From Peptococcaceae bacterium (GTDB lineage Bacteria > Bacillota > UBA994), in NCBI GenBank assembly GCA_018334055.1, contig JAGXSS010000096.1, forward strand, positions 1-43,930: DNA of 43,930 bases, given 5' to 3'. Below are positions 42,826-43,930 of the stretch, piece after piece. The notes under the pieces are model-generated. The model saw nothing but the letters and a program-made list of their open reading frames with translations. It did not search any database and had not been told where the DNA came from. Made by a program: the position numbers and the translations under genes. Within the stretch, counting starts at the first letter, position 1; each line of letters starts with the position of its first letter.

Positions 42826-43930
42826 CTAGGCTGCTTTCTTAGCGAAAAACTCTTTGGTCAAGGCCACCACTGTACCACTCAGGGCCAGTAAACCGATTAG
42901 GTTGGGGAGGGCCATAAGCCCGTTCAGGGTGTCGGCTATGTCCCATACCAGAGTCAAACCACCGACGGCTCCGATAATGATAAATGGCAGGTAGACAAAG
43001 CGATAAATTCGTCCGGCAAAGCTACCGAAGAGAAATTCCACGCACTTCTCGCCGTACCAGGACCAGCCGATGACGGTGGAAAAAGCGAAGAGGGTGATAC
43101 CAATAGCCACGATAAAACCACCGAAGCCGGGGAGCCCTTCGTTGAAAGCTAGAGTGGTGAGGGCAGCGCCGGTCTTACCCGACTGCCAAACACCGGTCAC
43201 GAGGATGGTCAGAGCGGTAAGGGAGCAGATTACGATGGTGTCAAGAAAGACTTCTAAGATGCCCCAGAGACCTTGGCGCACGGGATGGTCCGTCTTGGCG
43301 GAGGCGTGGGCCATGGGAGCAGAACCAAGGCCGGCCTCATTCGAAAATACGCCGCGGGCGATGCCAAAGCGGATGGCATTACGCACTGCAGCACCGGCAA
43401 AGCCACCTACGGCAGCGGCAGGGGAAAAAGCATGGCCAAAGATGAGGGCGAAAGCCTCAGGCACCATCGTTATGCGGGAGAGGATAATCATGAGCGACCC
43501 AACGATATAGAAGACCGCCATAAAGGGGACAAGCTTTTCAGTGAAGGCAACGATGCGCTTCAGACCGCCGACAATCACAACTCCGGTAACAATGGTCAAT
43601 ATAATCCCCGTCACCAACTTGTCGATGCCAAAACTCGCGTAAAGGGCAGCCGCGACCGAGTTTGCCTGCACCATGTTGCCAATGCCAAAGCTGGCCAAGG
43701 CGCCAAATGCCGCAAAAGCGACCGCTAACCACTTCATGTTCAGTCCCTTGGCGAGGTAGTACATCGGGCCACCCGCCCATGTGCCATCAGTAGATTTTTC
43801 CCGGTACTTGACGGCAAGGACTATCTCAGAGTACTTAGTGACCATACCAAAGAAAGCGCTAACCCACATCCAGAAAATCGCGCCGGGTCCACCGAGGGCG
43901 ATCGCAGTGGCTACACCGGCGATGTTGCCG
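42826..43930 (-). CDS. AGCS-type sodium:alanine/amino-acid symporter (partial, start outside window)
   Basis: 368 residues of the C-terminal part; the frame stays open to the right edge, starting GNIAGVATAIALGGPGAIFWMW, so the N-terminus is missing. The ATG at 43869 is internal. Family motifs include the conserved AGGPMYYL region, VFSNEAGLGSAPMAHASAKTDHPVRQGLWG and the helix-rich C-terminus. The family takes up alanine or glycine with sodium. A sodium gradient made by the methylmalonyl-CoA decarboxylase would suit such a carrier. The exact amino acid is not certain. Confidence 0.92.
   Translation of the reverse strand, partial: GNIAGVATAIALGGPGAIFWMWVSAFFGMVTKYSEIVLAVKYREKSTDGTWAGGPMYYLAKGLNMKWLAVAFAAFGALASFGIGNMVQANSVAAALYASFGIDKLVTGIILTIVTGVVIVGGLKRIVAFTEKLVPFMAVFYIVGSLMIILSRITMVPEAFALIFGHAFSPAAAVGGFAGAAVRNAIRFGIARGVFSNEAGLGSAPMAHASAKTDHPVRQGLWGILEVFLDTIVICSLTALTILVTGVWQSGKTGAALTTLAFNEGLPGFGGFIVAIGITLFAFSTVIGWSWYGEKCVEFLFGSFAGRIYRFVYLPFIIIGAVGGLTLVWDIADTLNGLMALPNLIGLLALSGTVVALTKEFFAKKAA

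Noticed and set aside
1-43930. tRNA or rRNA genes and CRISPR arrays
   Set aside because: I looked for clover-leaf arms, rRNA core phrases and regularly spaced short repeats and saw none; a tRNA or Rfam search would settle it.

Overview
The window looks like chromosomal DNA of an anaerobic, low-to-mid GC Bacillota (Clostridia-like) bacterium. The evidence is gene order (ftsK/spoIIIE, rodZ, rimO, pgsA, cinA, recA, recX, rny, ymdB, and later miaB, mutS, mutL, miaA, hfq), strong AGGAGG-type ribosome binding sites, many GTG/TTG starts, a Firmicute-type LexA box at recA, ferredoxin-dependent 2-oxoacid metabolism and a sodium-pumping decarboxylase. I cannot name the species.

Region 1 (1-5.2 kb) is accessory DNA. 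It opens with the 3' end of an ORF-less group II intron, then one copy of a structured ~95-nt repeat and a broken piece of a tex gene. A strong promoter then drives a four-gene unit: a small secreted protein resembling lactococcin-972-type bacteriocin precursors, two FtsX-like permeases and an ABC ATPase of the lactococcin-972 exporter type. A second copy of the ~95-nt repeat follows the ATPase, then the decayed remains of an IS1634-like transposase.

Region 2 (5.2-21 kb) is housekeeping: uppP, ftsK/spoIIIE, rodZ-like, ygiQ-like radical SAM, rimO, pgsA, an inverted pirin, cinA, recA (LexA-regulated), recX, rny, ymdB, a membrane-type dipeptidase and a GntR regulator with a perfect palindromic operator in its own promoter.

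Region 3 (21-33.9 kb) is a catabolic block. It holds a CODH-beta-like protein of unknown role, a four-subunit 2-oxoacid:ferredoxin oxidoreductase and glutamate dehydrogenase. A second transcription unit follows, with methylmalonyl-CoA mutase (two chains), MeaB, epimerase, a complete sodium-translocating methylmalonyl-CoA decarboxylase and the phosphotransacylase PduL. Together these could turn glutamate into 2-oxoglutarate, succinyl-CoA, methylmalonyl-CoA, propionyl-CoA and propionyl-phosphate. That would yield reduced cofactors, a sodium gradient and, with a kinase not present here, ATP. The substrate of the oxidoreductase is inferred from context.

Region 4 (33.9-43.9 kb) returns to housekeeping: a YitT-family membrane protein divergent from a UgtP/MGDG-synthase-like glycosyltransferase, then miaB, mutS, mutL (with the endonuclease motif), miaA and hfq. 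A bidirectional terminator separates hfq from a convergent AGCS-type sodium:amino-acid symporter that runs off the right edge.

The most interesting parts are the lactococcin-972-like cassette between paired repeats, the rny leader (terminator plus an apparent AUC start codon), and the compact glutamate-to-propionate block with its uncharacterised CODH-beta-like member. No tRNA, rRNA or CRISPR array was seen.
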